This document shows positions 35,792-43,807 of a stretch of 64,000 nucleotides of DNA, in pieces. This DNA comes from Arcicella sp043769985 (GTDB lineage: Bacteria > Bacteroidota > Bacteroidia > Cytophagales > Spirosomataceae), in the NCBI GenBank assembly GCA_043769985.1, contig JAYVIV010000253.1:1-64000 (forward strand), written 5' to 3'. The notes under the pieces were generated by a model. That model searched no databases, was not told the origin of the DNA, and saw only the letters and a program-made list of their open reading frames with translations. Each line of letters opens with the position of its first letter. The stretch's first letter is position 1. A program made the translations under genes and the position numbers.

Positions 35792-37291
35792 ATGGGCATC
35801 ATCATCCGTCAAAGCATTAAAAGTTCAGTCGTTACTTACGTGGGCGTGGCAATCGGTACGATGAATGTGCTGTTTCTTTACAACAAATTTCTCAGCACCG
35901 AACAATTAGGTCTTTATACTGCCCTAACAAGTTTTCCCTTAGTTTTTGCAGGGTTTGCCCATTTGGGTACGCCTCATGTGGGCGTAAGATTCTTTAATCA
36001 ATTTGCCGATTCTGAACGAAAACATAATGGCTTTTTTGGGTATCTTTTGCTCGCTCCTTTTGTGGGATTCTTGACTTTTCTGTTGGTCTATATTGGTTTA
36101 AAGCCATCTTTTGAAGCGGCTTACACCAAAAACTCTCCCCTATTAATCAACTATTACTGGACGTTCCCAGTCATTACTTTTTTCCTGATTTATCAAACCA
36201 TTTTGGAAGCATATAGCAAGGTTCATTTGCGTATTGTTGTCCCCGCAATTATCCGTGAAATATTCCTAAAAATTACTAATTCAATCTTAGCTTTACTGTT
36301 TGGTTTTCAGTACATTACCTTCAATCAATTAGTTTTTGGAATAATCGTAGCGTATTTTTTGGCGGTGTGTTTTCTTTTAATCTACATCAAAATATTGGGC
36401 AGACTTTACCTCAAACTTGATTTTAGTTTTGCCCGAAAACCCGTTTTCAAAGAAATGTATCAATACGGTTTGTGGACGATGTTGGGCGGGGCAACAGCAA
36501 CAGCACTGCCGCATCTCGAAAAAATCATTCTGCCAGCCAATGACGGTGGTTTAGCAACGACTGCCATTTTCAATATTGCCTTAAGTATCGGATTAGTGAT
36601 TGCCATTCCCAGAAATGCCATTGCCTCCATCAGCGACCCACTTTTAGCAGAATCTTGGCGAAATAAAAACCTTGAACACGTGGGTGAGATTTACCAAAAA
36701 TCAGCCTTAAATTTGTTAATTGTTGGAATGTTTTTGTTCTTAGGAATTTGGTGTAATATTGATTCCATTTTTCAAATAATTCCCAATTCAGCCACCTATC
36801 AGCAAGGAAAATTTGTCGTTTTGATGGTGGGATTTTACAGCCTTTTCGATATGGCGACGGGCTTGAATTCTGAGATTCTCAAAAATTCCCCTTATTTCCG
36901 CTACGATTTATTACTTTACGTCTTTCGATTTGTGGTTTTATTAATAACAAATTTAATCCTAATTCCCTTGTATAGTTATAACGGAGCGGCATTAGCCATG
37001 TTGATTTCTGGCGTGATGTACAATTTGATTAAATTTGGTTTTATTAAACAAAAACTCAATCTACAACCATTTGGAATTCAAACAGTTAAAGTAATTTTAT
37101 TAGGAATTTTTACTTACGGAATAACACTACTATTACCTGTTTTTGAAGGAAGTTTCATTAAAATACTCATTAATATCTTGATTAATTCACTCACAATCTT
37201 GATTATCTTTGGCGGTGGCGTGCTATTTCTGAATGTATCGGAAGATTTGAATAAACTATTTAAAAAAGCCCCGAAGCGTCGGTCGCCCTAA
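35792..37291 (+). CDS. Wzx-like polysaccharide flippase (MATE/PST family)
   Basis: A 499-residue membrane protein with about 12-14 helices, of the polysaccharide-biosynthesis/oligosaccharide-flippase type. The start SSVVTYVGVAIGTMNVLFLY and LSTEQLGLYTALTSFPLVF are typical of the first two helices (F-L-x-x-E-x-x-G-L-Y). It would flip lipid-linked oligosaccharide across the inner membrane. The last residues, K-A-P-K-R-R-S-P, and the stop codon are supplied by the left arm of palindrome family A (37266-37382), so the native C-terminus was replaced or extended. Confidence 0.9.
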   Translation: MGIIIRQSIKSSVVTYVGVAIGTMNVLFLYNKFLSTEQLGLYTALTSFPLVFAGFAHLGTPHVGVRFFNQFADSERKHNGFFGYLLLAPFVGFLTFLLVYIGLKPSFEAAYTKNSPLLINYYWTFPVITFFLIYQTILEAYSKVHLRIVVPAIIREIFLKITNSILALLFGFQYITFNQLVFGIIVAYFLAVCFLLIYIKILGRLYLKLDFSFARKPVFKEMYQYGLWTMLGGATATALPHLEKIILPANDGGLATTAIFNIALSIGLVIAIPRNAIASISDPLLAESWRNKNLEHVGEIYQKSALNLLIVGMFLFLGIWCNIDSIFQIIPNSATYQQGKFVVLMVGFYSLFDMATGLNSEILKNSPYFRYDLLLYVFRFVVLLITNLILIPLYSYNGAALAMLISGVMYNLIKFGFIKQKLNLQPFGIQTVKVILLGIFTYGITLLLPVFEGSFIKILINILINSLTILIIFGGGVLFLNVSEDLNKLFKKAPKRRSP

Positions 37292-37382
37292 CCCCCGAAG
37301 GAGGAACTAAAAATGGACTTCAAATCGGTGTCTATTTTTAGTTCCCCATCTGGGGGTTAGGGCGACCGACGCTTCGGGGCTT
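37266..37382. repeat. Palindromic element family A, copy 3, overlapping a gene end
   Basis: The perfect 31-bp arms begin AAGCCCCGAAGCGTCGGTCG (37266-37296) and are complemented at 37352-37382. Inside them GGAACTAAAAAT pairs with ATTTTTAGTTCC, so nearly the full 117 bp folds as one hairpin. The left arm encodes the last eight residues and the TAA of the flippase. It probably also attenuates transcription into wecB. Confidence 0.95.
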
Positions 37383-37393
37383 ACATTATATCC

Positions 37394-38494
37394 ATGAAAA
37401 TATTAAATATCGTTGGGGCAAGACCAAATTTTATGAAAGTTGCTCCATTGCACAGAGCTTTCAGTAAAAATCCACTAATTGAATCAAAAATTATTCATAC
37501 AGGTCAGCATTTTGATGCAAAAATGAGTGATGTTTTTTTTGAACAATTAGAACTTCCAAAACCCGATTACTTCTTGGGTGTTGGTGGTGGAACGCACACC
37601 GAAGCAACTGCCCGCACGATGATTGAATTTGAGAAGGTGCTGAAAGTTGAAAATCCTGATGTGGTTTTGGTGGTCGGCGATGTCAATGCAACGCTCGCTT
37701 GTGCCTTAGTTGCCGTGAAAGAGCATATTCCTGTCGTACACGTGGAGGCAGGTTTACGTAGCGGCGACCGCAAAATGCCCGAAGAAATCAATAGAATTTT
37801 GACGGATAATATTTCGGATTATCTCTTTATTACGGAAAAATCAGGCGTAGATAATCTTAAAAAAGAAGGTATTTCAGACGATAAAGTGTTCTTTGTGGGT
37901 AATGTGATGATTGATTCTTTGGTGTATTATCATCAAAAATCGAAGACTCTCAACACAATGCAAGAGTTGGGTGTGAAGGCAAAAGAATTTATGCTCGTAA
38001 CGATGCACCGCCCCGCAAATGTTGATACATCCGAAGGTTTAGGAAGTATTTTAGAGATTATTGAAAAAGCAAGTAAACACCTTTCCGTAATTTTCCCAAT
38101 CCACCCAAGAACACGGAATAATATGGAAAAATTTGGGTTAACTGATAAACTAAAAAACATCAAAAATCTCATTCTGACAGAGCCACAAGGATATTTGGAG
38201 TTTTTGAATTTGATGGATAATGCAAAATTAATCATCACAGATTCGGGTGGAATTCAAGAAGAAACAACGTTTTTACAAGTGCCATGTTTGACATTTAGAG
38301 ATTCCACCGAAAGACCCGTAACCGTTGAATTAGGAACAAATCAGTTATTATCAGATTTGAATGCAGATACTGTTTACGAAAAAATGGTTGAAATTTTAGA
38401 AGGAAAAACGAAAAAAGGCGTAATTCCTCCCCTTTGGGACGGACACACCGCCGAAAGAATTGCAGCTATTTTATTTGAGAAATTTGAGAAATAG
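37394..38494 (+). CDS. wecB: UDP-N-acetylglucosamine 2-epimerase (non-hydrolysing)
   Basis: A 366-residue cytosolic GT-B-fold epimerase converting UDP-GlcNAc to UDP-ManNAc, a precursor for surface polysaccharide. Signatures: VGARPNFMKVAPLHRA (7-22), HTGQHFDAKMSD, VVGDVNATLACALVA, HVEAGLRSGDRKMPEEINR (with the conserved acidic and His residues), HRPANVD and the donor-binding DSGGIQEE. Length is typical. It lies within the polysaccharide cluster, just downstream of a large palindrome. Confidence 0.95.
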   Translation: MKILNIVGARPNFMKVAPLHRAFSKNPLIESKIIHTGQHFDAKMSDVFFEQLELPKPDYFLGVGGGTHTEATARTMIEFEKVLKVENPDVVLVVGDVNATLACALVAVKEHIPVVHVEAGLRSGDRKMPEEINRILTDNISDYLFITEKSGVDNLKKEGISDDKVFFVGNVMIDSLVYYHQKSKTLNTMQELGVKAKEFMLVTMHRPANVDTSEGLGSILEIIEKASKHLSVIFPIHPRTRNNMEKFGLTDKLKNIKNLILTEPQGYLEFLNLMDNAKLIITDSGGIQEETTFLQVPCLTFRDSTERPVTVELGTNQLLSDLNADTVYEKMVEILEGKTKKGVIPPLWDGHTAERIAAILFEKFEK

Positions 38495-38507
38495 ATTGTA
38501 CATAAAT

Positions 38508-38630
38508 TAAAAATGGTTCTACCATGATTTACACGGGAACTAACCTTGTGAAGGTTTAACCCGCAGTGGAGCTGCTTCACAACGTTCATACTCAATTAGT
38601 TTTTCCGTATAAATCGTAGAAGGACCTTAA
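38508..38630. repeat. Structured palindromic element after wecB
   Basis: An imperfect outer palindrome (GGTTCTACCATGATTTACAC on the left, pairing with the segment around 38596-38627) encloses a tighter inner hairpin, TTGTGAAG...CTTCACAA, with GCAG/CTGC at its tip and the motif CCCGCAGTGGAGCTGC. No reading frame. It could serve as the wecB terminator; the nested stems resemble a mobile non-coding repeat. Confidence 0.6.
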
Positions 38631-38641
38631 AAATTATTCTT

Positions 38642-38666
38642 TGAGACTTTGTGCCTTCGTGGCTAA
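38642..38666 (-). repeat. Half of palindromic element family B
   Basis: TGAGACTTTGTGCCTTCGTG followed by GCTA is the right arm of the family B palindrome (compare 21583-21606), here without its left arm. It ends 11 bp before the ATG of the next glycosyltransferase. Confidence 0.8.
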
Positions 38667-38677
38667 TTTATTTTGAA

Positions 38678-39904
38678 ATGAAAATACTATTTACCTTCGG
38701 AGGTTTACCGCACTATTACAATTTAGTCCTCAATCGTTTAAATCGAATTGAAGGGCAAGAAATTGTGGTAATTGCTCCAAAAACTGGAGGAAAAACTATC
38801 GGCTCGGGCGTGCATCAAAGCCTTGATGGCATTGAATTTAAAGTTCATTTTTTGGAAGAATATAAAACGGTTTGGGGTAAGCCTTTTTTTAAGAATTTTT
38901 TAGAAACCATTGAACAAGAACGCCCAGACATCATCGTGACGATTTGGCCCTATATGTTGGCATTTGTCTATAATCCACTATTACTCTGGAAAGTTAGAAA
39001 AATGGGCATTAAGCTGATTCTCAAAGAGATACCTTTTAATATTCCCAAATTTAAAGAGGCTCTTGATTATTATGCTAAAGGTGGAGTTGCTTCCGAAACC
39101 ATGCAAACCAATCTAAAACCCAATAGTTTAGGTTTTAAATTGAAGTATTCTTTATTAAAATATTCTTACAAAAGAGCCTTTAATTTAGTGGATGCCCACG
39201 TGGATTATACGGAAGAAGCCTACGAGATTTTTGGTAGTTATGGCGTTTCGAAAGAGAAAATTTTTATCATTTATAACTCTCCCGATACCGATTTAATCTT
39301 AGCCGATAAAGCAAAAATTGAAGGCATAAGTACTATTTTACCTGAAAATCCATTACGACTTTTACACGTGGGAAGACTTGTAAAATGGAAGCGGGTTGAT
39401 ATGTTGATTAAGGTTTTCAAGCAACTTTTAAACCAATTTCCAACCGCAGAATTAGTCATTGTGGGAACTGGCCCAGAAGAGCAAAGCCTTAGAAATCAAG
39501 CCATTGAATTAGGAATTGAACGAAATGTAGTGTTCACAGGAGGCGTTTATGAAATGATAACCCTTGGGCAGTATTTTAATGCTTCGCTCGTGTATGTGTT
39601 GGCAGGTATGGGCGGACTTTCCATTAACGATGCCATGTGTTTTGATAAACCCATTGTGTGTGCGGTGGCGGATGGAACAGAAAAAAAATTGGTTAGAGAT
39701 GGTTATAATGGCTATATTTTTGAAGATGGAAATGCGGATGATTTATTTAAAAAATTAACCGTACTTTTGTCTGACCCAATAAAAACCCTACAAATGGGTT
39801 TAAATTCTGGACAGATTATCAGAGATGAAGTCAATATTCATGTCGTGATTGAAAATTATCAAAGGGCATTTAATTTTTGTAAAACAGGTTTCCAACCTGT
39901 TTAA
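38678..39904 (+). CDS. Glycosyltransferase family 4
   Basis: A 408-residue GT-B enzyme with RLLHVGRLVKWKRVDMLIKVF (read in two parts, RLLHVGRLVK and WKRVDMLIKVF, about 226-246), LVIVGTGPEEQSLRNQAIEL, VFTGGVYE and a C-terminal donor site NDAMCFDKPIVCAVADGTEK, then GYNGYIFEDGN. The N-terminal acceptor half starts ILFTFGGLPHYYNLVLNRLN. ATG 38678 is preferred; a GTG at 38651 would lie in the upstream repeat. The C-terminal K-T-G-F-Q-P-V and stop codon come from another palindromic repeat (39880-39940). Confidence 0.88.
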   Translation: MKILFTFGGLPHYYNLVLNRLNRIEGQEIVVIAPKTGGKTIGSGVHQSLDGIEFKVHFLEEYKTVWGKPFFKNFLETIEQERPDIIVTIWPYMLAFVYNPLLLWKVRKMGIKLILKEIPFNIPKFKEALDYYAKGGVASETMQTNLKPNSLGFKLKYSLLKYSYKRAFNLVDAHVDYTEEAYEIFGSYGVSKEKIFIIYNSPDTDLILADKAKIEGISTILPENPLRLLHVGRLVKWKRVDMLIKVFKQLLNQFPTAELVIVGTGPEEQSLRNQAIELGIERNVVFTGGVYEMITLGQYFNASLVYVLAGMGGLSINDAMCFDKPIVCAVADGTEKKLVRDGYNGYIFEDGNADDLFKKLTVLLSDPIKTLQMGLNSGQIIRDEVNIHVVIENYQRAFNFCKTGFQPV

Positions 39905-39940
39905 TTATGAACTCTCAAACAGGTTGGAAACCCTGTTTTA
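39880..39940. repeat. Palindromic element family C, overlapping a gene end
   Basis: TAAAACAGGTTTCCAACCTG (from 39880) pairs with CAGGTTGGAAACCCTGTTTT (to 39940), with one extra base in the right arm and a 14-nt loop. The left arm encodes the last residues and stop codon of the upstream glycosyltransferase; the right arm ends 8 bp before the FkbM start. Confidence 0.9.
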
Positions 39941-39947
39941 CTCTAAA

Positions 39948-40766
39948 ATGTTTGTTTTAAAATACATATTCAAAGAACCATACCACGCATTCCGCACGCC
40001 CGAAAGTAGAGAATTACTGAATCTATTTAGAAAATATGGTGACGTAAAACGCTACGAAGAAAAAAAAATAACATTTCAAGGATTCACCTTTCAAGTTCCT
40101 GATTGTATGTCATTTCTTTTTCAGTTTCAAGAGATATTTGTGGAGCAATTTTATAAGTTCAAAACAATTGATAATCAGCCAATTATCTTGGATTGTGGAG
40201 CAAATATTGGTTCGAGTGTTGCCTTTTTTAAGCGTCAATATCCACACGCAAAAATCGTTGCTTTTGAGGCTGACCCAAAAATTGCAGAGATATTGAAAGC
40301 GAATCTAAAAAGCAATAATTTAACCGATATCGAAGTCATCTGTAAAGCAGTTTGGATTGATGACAAAGGAATCGAATTTGCCTCGGAAGGATCGGATGGC
40401 AATTCAATTTTTGGTGAAGGAGAAAAGACGAAAGTTCCCTCATTTAGACTTAAGGGAGTTCTTGATAGTATGTCGAAAATAGCCATGTTAAAAGTGGATA
40501 TTGAAGGGGCAGAGACGGCAGTTTTAAAGGATTGTGAAAATTCATTGGGTCACGTTGAGAATATTTTTGTGGAATATCATGCCTTCCCAGGGCAGACCCA
40601 AGAATTAGGAACGATTCTGGATATTTTAGCAAAAAATGGTTTTCGTTATTTCATTAATTCAGCCCAAGACCGCAAAGAACCGCTCATCAATCATCGTTAC
40701 AAAGGGAATGATTTAATGGATTTGCAGTTGAATATTTTTGGATACCGAGAAAATCAATCACGATGA
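39948..40766 (+). CDS. FkbM family methyltransferase
   Basis: A 272-residue SAM-dependent methyltransferase of the FkbM type. Motif I is IILDCGANIGSSVAFFKRQY (about 81-100), then VAFEADPKIAEILKANL, and the hallmark MLKVDIEGAETAVLKD (about 184-199), followed by VEYHAFPGQ. It likely O-methylates a sugar. ATG 39948 is chosen since upstream codons belong to the family C repeat. It overlaps the next gene by 4 bp. Confidence 0.9.
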   Translation: MFVLKYIFKEPYHAFRTPESRELLNLFRKYGDVKRYEEKKITFQGFTFQVPDCMSFLFQFQEIFVEQFYKFKTIDNQPIILDCGANIGSSVAFFKRQYPHAKIVAFEADPKIAEILKANLKSNNLTDIEVICKAVWIDDKGIEFASEGSDGNSIFGEGEKTKVPSFRLKGVLDSMSKIAMLKVDIEGAETAVLKDCENSLGHVENIFVEYHAFPGQTQELGTILDILAKNGFRYFINSAQDRKEPLINHRYKGNDLMDLQLNIFGYRENQSR

Positions 40767-41512
40767 AAATAGAAGTTAATCAAAATCTTCAAGAAGCTTA
40801 CAAAGACCAATATTCCTCCGAATCAGCAATTTGGAGGGGTTTAGGAGCGAAACAGAAGTTTCAAAATATCATAGAAATCACTGCTGAAAAGACTTTCAAG
40901 AAAGTGTTGGAAGTTGGGGCGGGCGATGGCAGTATTTTGAAATTATTGAGTGATAATCATTTTGCCGATGAACTTCATGCCGTTGAAATATCTGAAAGTG
41001 GCGTTACACAAATCAATTCAAAAAATATTGCATTACTCAAATCTGTACAACTTTTTGATGGTTATACCTTACCTTTTGAAGACAAATCCTTTGATTTAGT
41101 CATTCTCTCGCACGTTTTGGAACACGTGGAACATGAACGAATTTTGTTGAGAGAAATTCATCGAGTTACCAAGCAATTAGTCATTGAAGTGCCAAAAGAT
41201 TATCGTTTTGGGGCGGAAAATAAATTGGCTCATTTCTTATCGTATGGACATATAAATCTATATACCCCAACGTCTTTGAAGTTTTTGTTAATGACTGAAA
41301 ACTTTAAAATTGAAAGAGAATTGAATCGTTTATATCATCAAGATACTTTTCTTTTCGGCAAAAAATCACTACTCCAAAAACTAAAAGCTAATGTTGCTTT
41401 TTACGGTAAATCGTTGATGATTAATACCCCTTTTAAATACATTAATCATAAATTTATCAATACGATAACACTATTGGTTGAATCAGAAGATAAAGCGCTA
41501 AACATCTTTTAG
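40763..41512 (+). CDS. Class I SAM-dependent methyltransferase
   Basis: A 249-residue methyltransferase with motif I KVLEVGAGDGSILKLL (about 47-62), AVEISESGVTQI, and LVILSHVLEHVEHERILLRE. The C-terminal half (SYGHINLYTPTSLKFLL) is the usual Methyltransf_11/25 substrate part. ATGA overlap with FkbM and a 6-bp gap to the next gene place it within the operon. Acceptor unknown. Confidence 0.87.
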   Translation: MKIEVNQNLQEAYKDQYSSESAIWRGLGAKQKFQNIIEITAEKTFKKVLEVGAGDGSILKLLSDNHFADELHAVEISESGVTQINSKNIALLKSVQLFDGYTLPFEDKSFDLVILSHVLEHVEHERILLREIHRVTKQLVIEVPKDYRFGAENKLAHFLSYGHINLYTPTSLKFLLMTENFKIERELNRLYHQDTFLFGKKSLLQKLKANVAFYGKSLMINTPFKYINHKFINTITLLVESEDKALNIF

Positions 41513-41518
41513 GTATTT

Positions 41519-43711
41519 ATGAAAATCACCATCCTAAGCACATTTGATAATTTTGGAGGAGCATCCATTGCCGCTTCACGATTGAATAAAGCATTGAATA
41601 ACAATGGTTTATCGTCAAAAATGTTGGTGCAGGAGAAAAAAGGAAATCTGCTAAATATCGAAACCATTGCCCCAAATTGGTTTCAGAAAAAATTGGCTCT
41701 TCTACGCTTCGCCCTCGACCGACTTCAATTTACTTTTTACGAAAAAAACAAAGAGGTTCGCTTCATTTTTTCACAGGCAAAAATTGGGATTGATGTTAGT
41801 AATCATCCACTCATTCAACAGAGTGATATCGTTCATTTGCACTGGATAAATTTTGGATTTCTTTCCTTAGATTCTCTCGAAAACTTATTCAAAACTAACA
41901 AACCCACCGTCTGGACTTTGCACGATATGTGGGTGTTTACGGGTGGTTGTCATTACGCTCGGGAATGTACAAACTACGAAAAAAATTGTGGAAACTGTGA
42001 GCAATTTTTGAGAAATTCCTCTGAGAGTGATCTTTCAAATCAAGTTTGGAAGCGTAAAAAAGAAATCTTTTCAAATACAAATCTAACGATTGTAACGTGC
42101 AGTGAATGGTTGGCTCAAAAAGCTCGTGAAAGTAGTTTATTGAAAGATAAAACAATTATTTCAATTCCAAATCCAATTGATATAAACGTGTTTAAGCCTA
42201 CACCAAAAGATGTTGCTGCCACTTTTTTTGAATTAGCTTACGACAAAAACTACATTTTGTTTGGAGCCGTAAAAATTAGTGATGAAAGAAAAGGTTTTTC
42301 ATATTTTAAGGAGGCTTTGTCGATTTTAAAAACGTTGTTGTCTGTGTCTCCACAGACAACCAATCCGTTGTCTGTGGAGACACAGACAACAACGTGGTTG
42401 AACCCCGAACAACTACCCGAAGCGTCGGTAGCATCGAATCACGAACATCGAAAAGAAAACATCGAAATTTTGATTTTCGGACAAGCACAAGCCTCTGATT
42501 TTGAGGGGCTTCCATTCAAAGTAAACATCCTCGGCAAACTTTCAGATGTAGAAACAATTGCCAAAGCCTATTCAGCAGCTTCGGTTTTTGTAAGTCCATC
42601 CATTGAGGATAATTTGCCTAATACTATCATGGAATCAATGGCTTGTGGAACACCCGTAGTGGGTTTTGATGTTGGCGGAATTCCAGAAATGATTGACCAT
42701 AAACAAAATGGTTATTTAGCCAAATATAAATCTGCCGAAGACCTTGCCAAAGGAATTTATTGGACATTATTTGAATCTGATTATCAAGAACTTACGAATA
42801 ATTCGAGAAAAAAAGTTTTAGATAATTATGCTGAAAATGTAGTGGCTGAAAAGTATAAAGAAGTTTATAGCCCCCTAACCCCCGAAGGGGGAACTTTCCC
42901 GACCAAATTATTGGAAGAAAAAGTAGAGTTAAAAGTTCCCCCTTCGGGGGGTAGGGGGCTTCTCTCCATCATCACCATAACCTACAACGCTGAACAATAC
43001 TTAGAACGAACCATTCAAAGTATCATGAACCAGTCTGTCCAAAATTTTGAGTATATCGTCATTGACGGAAAATCAAAAGATGGTACTTTACAGATTGCTT
43101 CAACATACAAAAATAGAGTCAATAAACTCATCTCCGAACCCGACAAAGGGCTTTATGATGCCATGAATAAGGGATTAAAAAACGCTTCAGGAGATTTTGT
43201 TTGGTTTATGAATGCAGGCGATGAAATCAATGACAATCAGGCAGTTGAGAAAATTTACAAAGCGATTTCTGATAAAACAGACGTACTTTACGGAGATACT
43301 TTTTTTATTGACGACGATGGAAATATTCAAGGATTACGTTCAGAAATAACTCCGCACCGTTTGCCCAAAAGTTTGAAATGGCGAGATATGAAATTGGGAA
43401 TGTTAGTTTGCCATCAAGCCTTCATTGCCAGAAAATCCATCGCTCCTTTGTATATGGAAAACAATCTAAGTGCTGATGTTGATTGGGAAATTGAATGTTT
43501 GAAACGAGCAAAAGAAGTGAAGTATTTAGATTTTGTTGTAGCTAAATATTTGATTGGTGGAATATCAAACAAACAATTAAAACGCTCATTGTTAGACCGT
43601 TATGAAGTTTTGAAAAAGCATTTCGGATTGATGGGTGCAATCTCTGCCCACGTTCAGATATTGTTCAGAGGAGTGAGATTGATTCTGAAAAAGAAAGGTA
43701 GGTACTGGTAA
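41519..43711 (+). CDS. Fused glycosyltransferase: GT4 domain joined to GT2 domain by a palindromic repeat
   Basis: A 730-residue two-domain protein. Residues 1 to about 448 are GT4: TILSTFDNFGGASIAASRLN, WTLHDMWVFTGGCHYAREC, IPNPIDINVFKPT, FVSPSIEDNLPNTIMESMA and GTPVVGFDVGGIPEMI. Residues about 483-730 are GT2: SIITITYNAEQYLERTIQSI, VIDGKSKDGT, the DKGLYDAMNKGLKNASGDFV block with the acidic catalytic region, and MNAGDE. Residues 450-481 are the translation of family A palindrome 42869-42960. A second insert of about 40 residues (about 272-312, between LSILK and NIEILIFGQ) contains a perfect 29-bp inverted repeat. Two genes were thus probably fused by the repeat; whether both domains still work is unknown. 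Confidence 0.88.
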   Translation: MKITILSTFDNFGGASIAASRLNKALNNNGLSSKMLVQEKKGNLLNIETIAPNWFQKKLALLRFALDRLQFTFYEKNKEVRFIFSQAKIGIDVSNHPLIQQSDIVHLHWINFGFLSLDSLENLFKTNKPTVWTLHDMWVFTGGCHYARECTNYEKNCGNCEQFLRNSSESDLSNQVWKRKKEIFSNTNLTIVTCSEWLAQKARESSLLKDKTIISIPNPIDINVFKPTPKDVAATFFELAYDKNYILFGAVKISDERKGFSYFKEALSILKTLLSVSPQTTNPLSVETQTTTWLNPEQLPEASVASNHEHRKENIEILIFGQAQASDFEGLPFKVNILGKLSDVETIAKAYSAASVFVSPSIEDNLPNTIMESMACGTPVVGFDVGGIPEMIDHKQNGYLAKYKSAEDLAKGIYWTLFESDYQELTNNSRKKVLDNYAENVVAEKYKEVYSPLTPEGGTFPTKLLEEKVELKVPPSGGRGLLSIITITYNAEQYLERTIQSIMNQSVQNFEYIVIDGKSKDGTLQIASTYKNRVNKLISEPDKGLYDAMNKGLKNASGDFVWFMNAGDEINDNQAVEKIYKAISDKTDVLYGDTFFIDDDGNIQGLRSEITPHRLPKSLKWRDMKLGMLVCHQAFIARKSIAPLYMENNLSADVDWEIECLKRAKEVKYLDFVVAKYLIGGISNKQLKRSLLDRYEVLKKHFGLMGAISAHVQILFRGVRLILKKKGRYW
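42332..42395. repeat. Perfect 29-bp inverted repeat inside the GT4 domain
   Basis: The left arm (42332-42360) begins ACGTTGTTGTCTGTGTCTCC and the right arm (42367-42395) is its exact complement; the loop is CAATCC. It is read in frame as S-V-S-P-Q-T-T-N-P-L-S-V-E-T-Q-T-T. Directly downstream, CTACCCGAAGCGTCGGTAG (42413-42431) is a smaller palindrome sharing the CCCGAAGCGTCGGT core of family A ends at 37270 and 43716. Confidence 0.95.
42869..42960. repeat. Palindromic element family A, copy 4, as interdomain linker
   Basis: AGCCCCCTAACCCCCGAAGG at 42869 and its complement ending at 42960 match over 28 of 29 bp. It is read in frame as S-P-L-T-P-E-G-G-T-F at the left and V-P-P-S-G-G-R-G-L at the right, and links the GT4 and GT2 domains of one protein. 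Confidence 0.95.
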
Positions 43712-43797
43712 AAGCCCCGAAGCGTCGGTCACCCTCCGCCCCCGATGGGGGAACTTTCAACCTTATGTTGGTTTCCCATCGGGGGTTAGGGGGCTTC
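43712..43797. repeat. Palindromic element family A, copy 5, between convergent genes
   Basis: It starts AAAGCCCCGAAGCGTCGGTC right after the glycosyltransferase stop codon and ends GGGGTTAGGGGGCTT. The inner part CCCCCGATGGGGGAAC pairs with GTTTCCCATCGGGGG less perfectly. It lies 11 bp from the stop of the metalloprotease on the other strand and probably ends both transcripts. Confidence 0.9.
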
Positions 43798-43807
43798 TTT
43801 TAGGCTA

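Noticed and set aside
38651..38677. GTG start for the glycosyltransferase
   Set aside because: These codons fall in a half family B repeat; the ATG at 38678 begins the conserved domain.
39849..39947. Upstream TTG start for the FkbM gene
   Set aside because: It would overlap the previous gene and translate the family C palindrome; ATG 39948 fits the family.
42306..42515. Minus-strand small gene in the glycosyltransferase
   Set aside because: It exists only because the perfect palindrome reads alike on both strands; no start context or homology.
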